A DNA stretch of 64,000 nt from Ipomoea triloba (lineage: Eukaryota > Streptophyta > Magnoliopsida > Solanales > Convolvulaceae): assembly GCF_003576645.1 (NCBI RefSeq), contig NC_044927.1, positions 13,602,581 through 13,666,580 of the forward strand, given 5' to 3'. A program made the translations under genes and the position numbers. Position 1 is the first letter of the stretch. The number at the start of each line of letters is the position of its first letter. The notes beneath the pieces were generated by a model. The model searched no databases, was not told the DNA's origin, and was given only the letters and a program-made list of their open reading frames with translations. Below, in pieces: positions 24,020 to 34,669 of the stretch.

Positions 24020-24509
24020 ATGGAGAAAAAGAAAGGAAAAGATGATGTTCCATTCTTTTATAAAGGAAAGAAACCAGCAGTCAAGTCCAAAGATTTTCAA
24101 GGTGAAAACTATCCAGAATTAATGAAGGGTGAACAGATTGCAGAGCTTCCTGATAATCCAAGAAAGCATCCTATTCCCATCCAAGGTGAATGGATCCCCA
24201 AATACGCGGAGATCTACAATGGTGGGATACTGGAGTCAGGAGAAGAGTCTCGTATCAATGGGACTCCTACAGCTGCACATTCTGGGCATTCCTCAACCAA
24301 ATGGAGAACCAAGGGAAATGAAGAGGAAGACCAGTTGGGACTTTCTGAGGTCAGCAGCAGTCGAAGGGGTGATCATACCTAATCCAAAGACCTTAAGAGG
24401 ATTAGCGATGAAGATGGTCACTCCCAACTACATTAAGCAGTTCCTAGAGAGAAGCATGCCGTTCAAACCTATATTAAGGAAGCTGCTAAAAGAGTCTCTA
24501 GGAAATTAG
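24020..24509 (+). pseudogene. Small accessory ORF between pol and env-like ORF, frameshifted
   Basis: Not recognised. It begins MEKKKGKDDVPFFYKGKK, is Lys/Pro-rich, and continues to about 24250 in the first frame; the plausible continuation (HILGIPQPNGEPRE to ESLGN, stop 24509) is in another frame, so a frameshift near 24245 probably splits a protein of about 155 residues. It lies between RNase H and the env-like ORF and has its own TATA-like box. Function unknown; it could also be a degraded part of the env-like ORF. Confidence 0.5.
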
Positions 24510-24738
24510 GATTTGTATAGATTCATAAGTTATGTAACTGGAAGTCACTAAATGAACTTAAGGAAATGTTCCAAGTGATATCCTTTTATGAATCAATCTT
24601 GTCCCCTTATCGCAATCTGTGTTCGAAAGGTAGTTCGAGAGGTACATGTTCAGTTTGCTTTTTGTGTTATGTCTCGAGGAAGGGTAGTTCGAGAGATCAC
24701 TTCGAAAGATATTAAACTGACTACCTACGTATCTCTAA

Positions 24739-24876
24739 ATGGAGGAATAAGGAGGGTTAGGGATCGATCACTCAGGGGGAAGATCCTTAACCACAGGAAT
24801 GCTTAGATGGAGGAATAAGGAGGTTTAGGGATCAATCACTCAGGGGGAAGATCCTTAAACTAGCAAAGTCAAGAGT
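24739..24876. repeat. 68-bp near-tandem duplication
   Basis: GGAGGAATAAGGAGG and CTCAGGGGGAAGATCCTTAA recur at a spacing of 68 bases with scattered differences, so it is a genuine old duplication. Confidence 0.85.
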
Positions 24877-25210
24877 TTACCTTCGAGAGGTAAAACTAAT
24901 GAGCTTAACGGATATATGTGGAATGGCTAACCTTGGGCATTAATAATAGCCGCGTGGTCTTCGGTTACTGACGGTTTTCCGCTCTTAAAGGCATTATCTT
25001 GATAAGTGGGAGCATGCTTATACAAATATCATCTCTTTATATTCCACTATCCAAAACCGTATTATATCTTACCAAAATACCCTTATCATATCTTACATAC
25101 ATAACCGTTATAAAGGGTATTTCTGACCTTTAAAATCTTTTAAATTAACCGGGATCTCCTTTTCGGGTCAAGCTCTCAAACCTACCCATATATCCAACCC
25201 GAATCCACAT

Positions 25211-25222
25211 GATATAAAAGCC
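25211..25222 (+). promoter_or_regulatory. TATA-like box upstream of the env-like ORF
   Basis: GATATAAAAGCC, 104-115 bases before the ATG at 25326, followed by a C/A-rich leader. Core-promoter spacing is plausible. Hypothesis only. Confidence 0.45.
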
Positions 25223-25325
25223 AAACCCTTCTTCCTTACCCGGATTCAAGCTCAAACCGAATACCCAAAACCCCCAAATCCTAAACACTGTACACATTCC
25301 CTTCAAAACCTCAAATCTTTCAACT

Positions 25326-28300
25326 ATGGCGTCCGAATCCTCCACATCAACCTCAGTGGAGGTTGATATTACAACCTCTGTAGGTGACCTCAGAGCTGCA
25401 TTCGACTTTGTGACGTCGGAGGAAGCAGTCCAGCACCTCTCGGATTACGACTTGGACAAGCAAGCCTTTTGGGATAAAATCCGACTGGAGACTGCACCGC
25501 CCCGAGCATCCTCTGCCCTTCGCAAGTTTCACCTAAAGGAGAGGTTTGCTCTTGCTGCCGACCTAATCATGAAATTCGTGCTCGACAAGGTGTCTAGAAC
25601 TGATGAAATTAATTTGGACATCCTCAAAATCCTCCACGCCATCTGGAACAACAACAAAATGGAATGGACACATATCATCTTCAATTCTCTTCAACAGCAG
25701 GTGAAAAGCTTAGTCTCCAACACCAACCTGACGATCAGTAAAAAGGTTGGTTTCGGTTTTGTTGTTCAATATCTTCTAAGTTTGAAGGGCTTAGAACTGA
25801 GGGAAGGGCGAGAGATTCATCGGAATACCTATATGGGTAGGACGAAATCTCAAGCTTCAAAGGCTAAAGGTGTTAAGGGTGCACCTTCTCCCTCGAAGCC
25901 TAAGGGAAGTGGCAAAAGGAAAGCCCCAGCCAAGGCGAAGGAATCTGATGATGAGCCTCTGGATAACCTGATCAAGAGGATCACCTTATCGAAAAGGGCT
26001 AAGAAAGCCAAAACCATCGCCATCACTCAGATTCGAGAAGTAACACCTTCAGCAATCCAAGAACCACTTGAGAACAGGGCACAAGCCCAGGGGGAACCTC
26101 AGGCTACAATGGCCACTGAGGTTGAGAGAGTGCCCCCTACCAGGTCTCTGTCAGGAGCTTTCACTATTGATCTACATGCTGGTGATGATGCTGAGGGTGC
26201 TGGGGAATCTGTGGTTGAGCCTCGAGAGGAGGCTTGAGAGATTGAAGGTACTGGGATCAGTGATCCAGTACAGGCAGTTGTTGTGGAACCACGAGAGGTG
26301 GTTCGAGAAGTACATGAACCAACTTTGGAAGCCATCTCTACTACAGAGATTCTGTCTGATGGGCAGAATGGAGGAGATGAAGAAGTCACTACTCAGTTGG
26401 GAGTCACAGCCGCACCAATGATAGATGACTTCTCCAGAGTACTCAGATGGATCAACTGGAGAACAGGTCCATTTCACCAACTGATGGCACAAGCAGCAGA
26501 AATGGAGACAGAAGAACAGTTTACTCTCTAGTGGCTGGGAATATCTGAAATCCCAGCTCATGAACTCCTTGACCTTGCCCATGAAATGAATACAATCAAG
26601 AGAAATCTTGGGAGAACTGATAAAGGGAACACCATAGCTGCTGAAGAAACCGAGGTTGAGCCTGAGGAGGACTCAGAATTTGATGCCCAATTTAGGGAAG
26701 ATATCAGGCTCGCCACTGCTATTTCTTTGGGACAGACTGTAGAACACACGAGAGGTCCAGGAGATACCTCTGGGGTTGCTCGAGATGATACTGAAACTTC
26801 AATTCCAACGGCAGCAATCCCCCTGTCCCAAGTAAATAACTCTGCTCTGGACGATCAGGTAGCTTCTTCGAGAGGTGAATCCGAGACCTCTGAAGCACTT
26901 GAGGTGGCTCCTAACACTGTTCTCCTTTTGCCACCACCTACGTCCACACCCTCGGTTGACAACAATGAAGCTCAGATAGTTCGAGAGGGTGAAGTTCCGT
27001 TGCTCACACTGCCGGGTTTTCCTACTACTCCTGAAATAATTATCATTCCAGACTCATCGGAGTAGACCGAAGTGCAGTCCAATGAGCACCTAGAGCAGAT
27101 TGCCCCAAGTCCTACTGGTTCGAGAGGTACTGAGGAGAACGATGCGACTATCGACGGTGGAAACAGGGAAGCACCTGTCGACACTTTGTCTCCAACCCCA
27201 CCAGCAGATGACCAAGTTCCCAGCACTGGTTCGAGAGGTGACGCTGAGGAGGAACTTCTATTGGATGGAAACCGGGAAGTGTCCAATACCGAAGAACCCT
27301 CCCTGGCTGATCCAATTTCAACAGTCGCTGAAGCTGAGGCTCCAGGTTCGAGAGGTGAAGAGCAAGAAGTGATCCATCCCTCAGGTGGAAACCGGGAAGC
27401 GCCTGACATGGAGCTACCTTCGCGCTCTGAACCCAGTGTTCCTGCGACCCCTCAGACACTCAATCGAGAGGTGGACTCGCAACTGCAAGTCATGGGTGGA
27501 AATCTGGAAGCACCCAAGTCCCCTCCGACAAAAGGTACTTCTCACTTCTCTTCTCCTACTTCTGACTATGATCAACAAGCCGAAGAAGCCTTCATTGGCG
27601 AGGTGCGTCAATTCATGGCCGATCACTCTCAGAAGATGGCTCAGATCGAGCGCATACTGACCATTGTTCGCAATGCTGCAATGCCTGCGGCTGGCACAAG
27701 TGAATCTCAAGCCAGCCATGACGAACTTCTCGAACAAGCAGTATGGGCTGAGGATGCAGCACGGAAAGCTGCAGATGAAGCTGCTATAGCTCGAGCAGAG
27801 GCTGCAGGTGCGAGAGCTGAATTAGCTGAGATACGAGCAGAGCTTCGAGCCTTCCAATATTCCAGTGAACTTCGACAGGACATGATGAAAGCACTACTCG
27901 ATGATCTGTCGAACCAAGTGCCTGCCCAACTTCAAGCACTCTTCGAAGGTATGTCCACCCTCCTTTCCCGTACTGATGATGCCACCAAGGGGGAAAATAA
28001 AGGGAAAAAGGGGGAAAATACACAAGGAAGGACATCAACAACTGGCAAGAAAAGGGCAGCAAGTGAACCAGCTGGACCTCCTCCAAAAGTTCCAAAATCA
28101 TTGAGCAAACAACTGGAGGAAGCGAAAAGAGCAGAAATCTTAAGGATTCAGCGTACACTGGAAATGGAGAAAAGGAGAGAAGAGGACAGAGAAAGGAGAA
28201 GAAAAAGACAAGAACAACAGTCAGAAGAAGAAAGGAAGATCGACCTTGTCATGACAAACTTTAAGTTTGGGAGCAAGGAAGATACTGAACAAAAACTGAC

Positions 28301-28538
28301 TCTTGAGATATTCAAACTTCTGAAGATCACTGGAATATCTGTTCACAGCAATATGTCTCCAGAAGAATGCATTGCATGGTGGAAAGATGGAGTGATTGAT
28401 GGAGAGTTCGTGGGGGAAGCTTACAGAAACTACAGGCATCTAGATGTTACAGACGAATACATAAGCCTGGTAAATCCGAAAGACCCCATCAAGACACGAG
28501 AAGCCATTAACAAGAAGAGGGAAGCCAACAAGAAGTAA
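25326..28538 (+). pseudogene. Env-like / plant-transposon-protein ORF of the SIRE-type element
   Basis: One frame runs from MASESSTSTSVEVD (25326) to 28538, 1071 codons, with in-frame stops at 26235 (TGA), 26529 (TAG) and 27063 (TAG). The N-terminal 170 residues resemble the domain found downstream of pol in SIRE/Maximus elements (HLKERFALAADLIMKFVL, VGFGFVVQYLL). A basic segment (KGSGKRKAPAKAKE) and a long acidic, Ser/Pro-rich middle follow; the middle contains repeated SRG or RE tripeptides encoded by the TCGAGAGGT motif and repeated GGNREAP units. An Ala/Glu coiled coil (27740-27860) and a highly charged Glu/Arg stretch (28150-28235) come near the end. I see no clear signal peptide or transmembrane helix, so calling it an envelope is by position only. 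Confidence 0.75.
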
Positions 28539-28810
28539 GCTCTCGTGGCCCAAACTCCATCTTATTACAGTTTATTGCTGTTTATGTTGTTCTTGGTCTT
28601 ATATGTTTATTTTAACTTTTCTACTAAGCTCAGTTATGTAAACATTCCCTTAATCTTAATATATATATCTTCTGCTGGGGGTGTTGCGTGAGTTTGCTTA
28701 TTCATGCTTTAGTAGAATAGTTGTTAAACTTACCGTATGCGCTGAAAATAAAATCAATGATCTTTTCTTGCTAATCAGCCATACAAGTAAGTATAAGTGT
28801 TGGCATCATC

Positions 28811-28824
28811 AAAAAGGGGGAAAT
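28811..28824 (+). other. Polypurine tract of the copia element
   Basis: AAAAAGGGGGAAAT directly precedes the 3' LTR, the usual plus-strand primer site. An identical tract precedes the 5' LTR at 11796-11809 as part of the other copy's tail. Confidence 0.9.
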
Positions 28825-30644
28825 TGTTAGGAACATCATGTAATAGGTTTTGATGATACCAACTGTTAAGTAGAAATCCCCAAGTCTCGATACATAGGCA
28901 AAACGTTGTAAGTTCGACAAGTAAACCAAGAGCGAAAATACAACCGGGTAACTTTGAGCTCAACTCGGAAAATATTTAAGCTTAAGGTAAACTTGTTTGA
29001 ACATCTTAGAAGTCTCGTGTTGTAATCATATAGACAGATCAGAAGAAAGCATGGGACAACACTGGAGGAATAAGGGTCTGCGAGACATCAACTAAGTCTC
29101 GAGACATAAGCAGAGTTCGAGAGGTAGGACCTCTCGATACAACAATCCAGTTCGAGACATAAGCAGAGTTCGAGAGGTAGGACCTCTCGATACAACAATC
29201 CAGTTCGAGACATAAGCAGATGTTCGAGAGAAAGATCTCTCGATACATGGGGTCAAAACATCATCTTTGGTCTCGATAAACTGACACTTCTCCAAAAGGT
29301 TAAATGACAATCAGAAAGCATGAATAAAGTTTGGAGAAGAAGAATATCATGGAGATAAAATATTAAGGAGGTGCCAGAAGTGGATGCCACATCAGAATTC
29401 CACAACAAACGGATAGAAGGTGCACTAATCCAAAGTCGGTCTTATTCCCTAGAACGAGGATCAATGGGAATTTAAAAAGAGTAACTTTTACCAAAAGTAG
29501 CAAGTGGAGCATGGACTCAAGAAAGTGGATTATGGAATATCCACTACCAAACAAAAGGTTCAAGTTACAAGACCACCACTCCATGAAAAATGCTGAAAAG
29601 ATGCAAGTCCCATACACAGCATGGGAGACAAATTTCAAACGGAATAATTTTCCCTCCAACGGAATTATTCCTTAACTCTCATATAAAAAGGAAGTGAAGA
29701 CACAAGTTAAAATAAGGGAAGTTTTCGTCAGAGGAAGTGGGTTCATTCTGAAAATCTTAAGAGGTGTCTAATTCAAACGTTCAAGTGCTAGTGCTCAATC
29801 TGGAATATCATCCTGATATTCAAAATAGCGAGAAAAACACATCTTAGTGTTTGAGAGAGTTACAAAGCTTAAACTGCTACACATCTAGAAGGTGACCGAA
29901 GCTGCTCTACATCGAAGTTGATTCAACGATAGCTTTTGGTCAGATTGGAGCTTGTTACATTCAACCGTGACAACCAAAGGTCCTTGCTTTGGATTAAGCA
30001 AGAAGAGGCGGAGTAACCTGGCAGCTGTCTAGTGAAGATCCTGAGGCTTGAGGCGGGCTTGGTGATCAAAGCTCAAGTGCTCGAGAGGTGGAGTAACTGG
30101 AAGCGGGGAGAAAAACCTGAGGAGAGGCGGAGTAACCTGGGAGCTGTCTTGTGAAGATCCTGAGGCTTGAGGCGGGCTTGGGGATCAAAGCTCAAGTGCT
30201 CGATAGGTGGAGTAACAAGAAGCGGGGCGAAAAACCTGAGGCTTGAGGCAGGCTTCGTGATCAAAGCTCAAGCGCTCGACATTGTACTAGAAAGGGAAGT
30301 TTTTAGTGCAATCCTTCCAGGGAGTTTCTGGAAGAAGAGTGGATGTAGGCGGGTTAGCCGAACCACTTAAAAATCTCTCTCGCATTTACTTTCTGCATTT
30401 ATCTCTCGCTAACCTCTCGATTGCACTGCATATAAACACACCTCTCGAACTAACTCAAACTCGTGCTAACTAAAAGGGGATAACTTTTCCGCTGCGCATA
30501 AAACTTTGTCTTCACCTCGTGAGGTATCGAACCTAAACATCCTGAGTTCAATACACACGAGAGGTCGAAAAGATTTGCAAAATCTTATACAAGTCTATTC
30601 ACCCCCCCCCTCTAGACTTGTACCCCATCCCCTTGGGACCAACA
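28825..30644 (+). repeat. 3' LTR of the copia element
   Basis: TGTTAGGAACAT to GGGACCAACA, 1820 bases. Compared with the 5' LTR it has a 53-bp tandem duplication (29111/29164) and more GAGGCGGAGTAACCTGG-type repeats (30001-30240), so the two LTRs differ by indels as well as substitutions. The flank after it is GTATT. Confidence 0.92.
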
Positions 30645-31106
30645 GTATTTAATGAAATATGTTTGGAAAAATAGCATTTTTCATTGTACTATTTATTATA
30701 AGAAATAACTATTTTAGTTTCTCAACTATTGTTGTGTATGAGGTGGCAAATTATGCTATAAACGCGTGTCCACTTTGCAAGGTGGACCCAGATCATAATT
30801 TTAGAATTCTATATTCACAATTTAAAAACTCTATATTCACAATTTTAGATCTCAATATACAACATTATATTACTCAATATTCACAATTTTTGAACTCTAT
30901 ATTCAAAATTTTATTATACAGATTCAAAAATTGTTTTATACTGTTGAATATAAAGTTATGAAATTATGAATATAAAGTTATGAAATTGAGAATATAGAGT
31001 TCTGTAATTGTAAACAGATAAAATTGTGAACATGGACAAGAGTCCATGCCATAACAACCGGTACGAGGTGCTTTATTCAATGAGGCATTAAAAAGACAAA
31101 TTGGGC

Positions 31107-31160
31107 ACTGTGGCAATCAAGATCGACCTTGAAAAGGCCCATGATTGTCTTTCATAGAGG
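31107..31160 (+). pseudogene. LINE reverse transcriptase fragment
   Basis: The plus frame encodes GTVAIKIDLEKAHDCLS followed by a stop. This closely resembles the KIDLEKAYDR block of plant non-LTR (LINE) reverse transcriptases. Only about 18 residues remain. A second copy at 32764-32817 is part of the 1656-bp duplication. Confidence 0.65.
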
Positions 31161-31320
31161 TTATGATACCTTGCAGAAAGCTGGCTCTCAACACTAGTAC
31201 AGAATTGAAAATATAAGGAGGACTTTACGCTACACCTCTTGAATAGAGGTGTAGTGGATAGTTGAAAATGACAATATCGTAAATCCATATAAAAGAATAC
31301 ACTACACCCATTATCTGAAG

Positions 31321-31460
31321 GTGACGCGAAAAGTTATATATTAAAATAATATATTAGTTTCCGAGACACCCACTACATGTGGGTGACGCAAAAAATTATA
31401 TATTAAAATAATATATTAGTTTCCGAGACACCCACCACATGTGGGTGACGCAGAAAGTTA
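31321..31460. repeat. 62-bp minisatellite, about 2.3 units
   Basis: GTGACGC recurs at 31321, 31383 and 31445, a period of 62, with the shared middle GTTTCCGAGACACCCAC. Each unit has an inverted CACCCAC/GTGGGTG pair. Repeated again at 32978-33117 by the larger duplication. Confidence 0.85.
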
Positions 31461-31795
31461 AACAAAATAACCCCTCGACAGTCATTAGCCATTGCAATTG
31501 TTTAAAAAAAAAACAAAACAAAACATCGCAATTAAATAACCCCCCATCCTCCATCTCCGCCATTTCCTACTCCAAACCCTAGCCATTTCGTCCTCCATCT
31601 CCGCCACCATCTCCAAACCACATACAACAACCACCCTCCGTTGCCACCCGCCATTTCCTACTCGTAGTTTAGCCGCCGCCTTCTCCTTCGCCATAGCTAC
31701 GACCACCAAAGCAGCCATTATTGCCTACGCCAAACGCCGCCTCCACCGGCGACCGCCAAATAGATCTAAAACCATAGAATGGCCGCAAGCCTCCN

Positions 31796-33451
31796 GGGAG
31801 CTGTCTTGTGAAGATCCTGAGGCTTGAGGCGGGCTTGGTGATCAAAGCTCAAGTGCTCGATAGGTGGAGTAACAAGAAGCGGGGCGAAAAACCTGAGGCT
31901 TGAGGCAGGCTTCGTGATCAAAGCTCAAGCGCTCGACATTGTACTAGAAAGGGAAGTTTTTAGTGCAATCCTTCCAGGGAGTTTCTGGAAGAAGAGTGGA
32001 TGTAGGCGGGTTAGCCGAACCACTTAAAAATCTCTCTCGCATTTACTTTCTGCATTTATCTCTCGCTAACCTCTCGATTGCACTGCATATAAACACACCT
32101 CTCGAACTAACTCAAACTCGTGCTAACTAAAAGGGGATAACTTTTCCGCTGCGCATAAAACTTTGTCTTCACCTCGTGAGGTATCGAACCTAAACATCCT
32201 GAGTTCAATACACACGAGAGGTCGAAAAGATTTGCAAAATCTTATACAAGTCTATTCACCCCCCCCCTCTAGACTTGTACCCCATCCCCTTGGGACCAAC
32301 AGTATTTAATGAAATATGTTTGGAAAAATAGCATTTTTCATTGTACTATTTATTATAAGAAATAACTATTTTAGTTTCTCAACTATTGTTGTGTATGAGG
32401 TGGCAAATTATGCTATAAACGCGTGTCCACTTTGCAAGGTGGACCCAGATCATAATTTTAGAATTCTATATTCACAATTTAAAAACTCTATATTCACAAT
32501 TTTAGATCTCAATATACAACATTATATTACTCAATATTCACAATTTTTGAACTCTATATTCAAAATTTTATTATACAGATTCAAAAATTGTTTTATACTG
32601 TTGAATATAAAGTTATGAAATTATGAATATAAAGTTATGAAATTGAGAATATAGAGTTCTGTAATTGTAAACAGATAAAATTGTGAACATGGACAAGAGT
32701 CCATGCCATAACAACCGGTACGAGGTGCTTTATTCAATGAGGCATTAAAAAGACAAATTGGGCACTGTGGCAATCAAGATCGACCTTGAAAAGGCCCATG
32801 ATTGTCTTTCATAGAGGTTATGATACCTTGCAGAAAGCTGGCTCTCAACACTAGTACAGAATTGAAAATATAAGGAGGACTTTACGCTACACCTCTTGAA
32901 TAGAGGTGTAGTGGATAGTTGAAAATGACAATATCGTAAATCCATATAAAAGAATACACTACACCCATTATCTGAAGGTGACGCGAAAAGTTATATATTA
33001 AAATAATATATTAGTTTCCGAGACACCCACTACATGTGGGTGACGCAAAAAATTATATATTAAAATAATATATTAGTTTCCGAGACACCCACCACATGTG
33101 GGTGACGCAGAAAGTTAAACAAAATAACCCCTCGACAGTCATTAGCCATTGCAATTGTTTAAAAAAAAAACAAAACAAAACATCGCAATTAAATAACCCC
33201 CCATCCTCCATCTCCGCCATTTCCTACTCCAAACCCTAGCCATTTCGTCCTCCATCTCCGCCACCATCTCCAAACCACATACAACAACCACCCTCCGTTG
33301 CCACCCGCCATTTCCTACTCGTAGTTTAGCCGCCGCCTTCTCCTTCGCCATAGCTACGACCACCAAAGCAGCCATTATTGCCTACGCCAAACGCCGCCTC
33401 CACCGGCGACCGCCAAATAGATCTAAAACCATAGAATGGCCGCAAGCCTCC
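31796..33451 (+). repeat. Second copy of 30139-31794
   Basis: Near-exact repeat: LTR end (up to 32301), flank, LINE scrap (32764-32817), minisatellite and C-rich stretch. After 33451 it continues into unique sequence, so this copy is the contiguous one. Probably redundant assembly. Confidence 0.88.
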
Positions 33452-33648
33452 GTCGACCATTACCGCCGAAACCACCGCCGTGCCAAACTACAAGCTTCTG
33501 TCGACCGCCATTACCTCACGCCTCCACCCTTCCACTGACCGCAAGCCTTCGTCGATGGAAGAGTGGATGCAAAACATTATGGAATGTGTTACCACCCTGA
33601 AATTGGGGATCCTTTGGAAGGGTTTGATGAGGACAAGAGAGCTTTATA
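33452..33648 (+). other. Short spacer, nothing recognised
   Basis: C-rich continuation with a short ORF (33480-33701) that I cannot assign and do not call as a gene. It ends at the inverted-repeat element. Confidence 0.5.
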
Positions 33649-33859
33649 GCACGTTTGGTTCACGGAATGGATTTGGAGGGAATAGGAATGTTATTCCATA
33701 AGGAATGAAATAAGTAAAGAATAGAACATAAATTGTATTCTATTGTTTGGTTCGCTGAAGGAATAGACTTTAGGAATTGTGTTCCAACGTTTGGTTGGTT
33801 AAAGGAATAGAAATGGAATATATATTTAAAAGACATAAATACTCTCATACACAATTTTA

Positions 33860-33915
<56 letters not shown>
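33860..33915. repeat. (ATT)n microsatellite
   Basis: About 18 uninterrupted trinucleotides within the inverted-repeat element. Confidence 0.95.
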
Positions 33916-33917
<2 letters not shown>

Positions 33918-34522
33918 ACAAGATTTTTATATAATATTATTCTATAGCAATTACAATATTAATAAAATGATCTATAAATTATGAAATAAAATATTCATAT
34001 AAATAACAAAATTTTTTAAAGAACATTGAATAATATTTAGAAGAAGAGATTATGAAGTCTTTAGGAAGTTGGTTTGAGATGTGTGTATCTCCTTATTTCA
34101 AGGAGTCTTTCTACAACAAATGATCATATTCAATAGTCCTAATATTACTATAAAATGTTGTGAGGTTATCTTATGGAGAATACAAGCTCTATACGCCATT
34201 CGAAGCTGCCAAAAGGATGCAAAGTGGCCACTCACTTCTAGTGCAGCAAGAAAACTAAGAACGCAATCACTCATGGGCATCTTTCCACTGGAAAATTTAA
34301 GAAGATCATCACTTGGCTGGAAATAACCAACAAATTAAATGTTGTATTATGAATGAACCAAATGAGATTTTAGATTCTTGAGCTAAATCTGTACTTAGAT
34401 TACATTTTATTTTTATATTTATTTATTTAAATGTGTATATTGTGAATTATTTGGAAAGAGTTATTTATTTTTTAGTATAAATTGTAAAAAATTATACCCA
34501 ACACTTGATTATTTGTATAATA

Positions 34523-34549
34523 CTAGCAGTTTACACGTGCGATGCACGG
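34523..34549 (-). other. Helitron 2 3' terminus: hairpin and CTAG
   Basis: Plus-strand CTAGCAGTTTACACGTGCGA starts here. Stem bases 34536-34540 pair with 34544-34548, and the CTRR-type end (CTAG) lies nine bases away. It matches the plant Helitron 3' signature (CCGTGCATCGCACG hairpin). Confidence 0.88.
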
Positions 34550-34669
34550 AGTTAAGTTTTACACTTTATTTATAATTATATGTGAATTGTATTGTATGAA
34601 AATATTTATATATTTCAAAAAGTAATTTTAGTAGAATAATAAAAAAGTAAAGGAGTAAAAAGATTTCAT

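Larger units (their letters stand above)
24510..25325 (+). other. Non-coding spacer with 68-bp repeat and second TATA-like box
   Basis: No supported ORF. It contains several TTCGAGAGGT motifs (24652 and 24884 among them) and a 68-bp near-tandem duplication (GGAGGAATAAGGAGG at 24741 and 24809). GATATAAAAGCC at 25211 precedes the env-like start at 25326. Confidence 0.6.
11810..30644 (+). mobile_element. SIRE/Maximus-type Ty1-copia retrotransposon with env-like ORF
   Basis: LTR (11810-13466), PBS, gag, pol in copia order (protease, integrase, RT, RNase H), accessory ORF, env-like ORF, PPT and LTR (28825-30644). As assembled it is 18.8 kb, but 16242-21064 repeats neighbouring sequence around an N, a 110-N gap and another N; removing it gives about 14 kb, within the usual Maximus/SIRE range. 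All ORFs carry lesions, so it looks non-autonomous. No target duplication can be checked because the 5' LTR is preceded by another copy's tail. Confidence 0.9.
30139..31794 (+). repeat. Segment duplicated at 31796-33451 across a single N
   Basis: Bases 30139-31794 (end of the 3' LTR plus 1150 bases of flank) recur at 31796-33451, offset 1657, with only rare substitutions (GGGG versus GGTG near 30181). The copies meet at the N at 31795, so an assembly duplication is the simplest reading. Confidence 0.88.
30645..31794 (+). other. Sequence flanking the copia element: relics and short repeats, no gene
   Basis: 30780-31020 has repeated ATATTCACAATTT phrases. It also holds a LINE RT scrap (31107-31160), a 10-bp hairpin (31230-31254, CTACACCTCT and AGAGGTGTAG), 62-bp minisatellite units (31321-31460) and a C-rich stretch (31540-31790). 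ORFs in the C-rich part look like low-complexity noise. Confidence 0.6.

Noticed and set aside
24741..24840. Telomere-like TTTAGGG matches
   Set aside because: Single isolated occurrences in a 68-bp repeat, not a tandem telomeric array.
25326..28538. True envelope gene (infectious retrovirus)
   Set aside because: No signal peptide or transmembrane helix is evident; the env label rests on position after pol.
31321..31460. Possible CRISPR-like array
   Set aside because: Only 2.3 contiguous 62-bp units without spacers, in a plant genome; it is a minisatellite.
31485..31718. Minus-strand ORF rich in Ala, Val and Glu (repeated at 33142)
   Set aside because: Low-complexity antisense of a C-rich stretch, with no motif or gene context.
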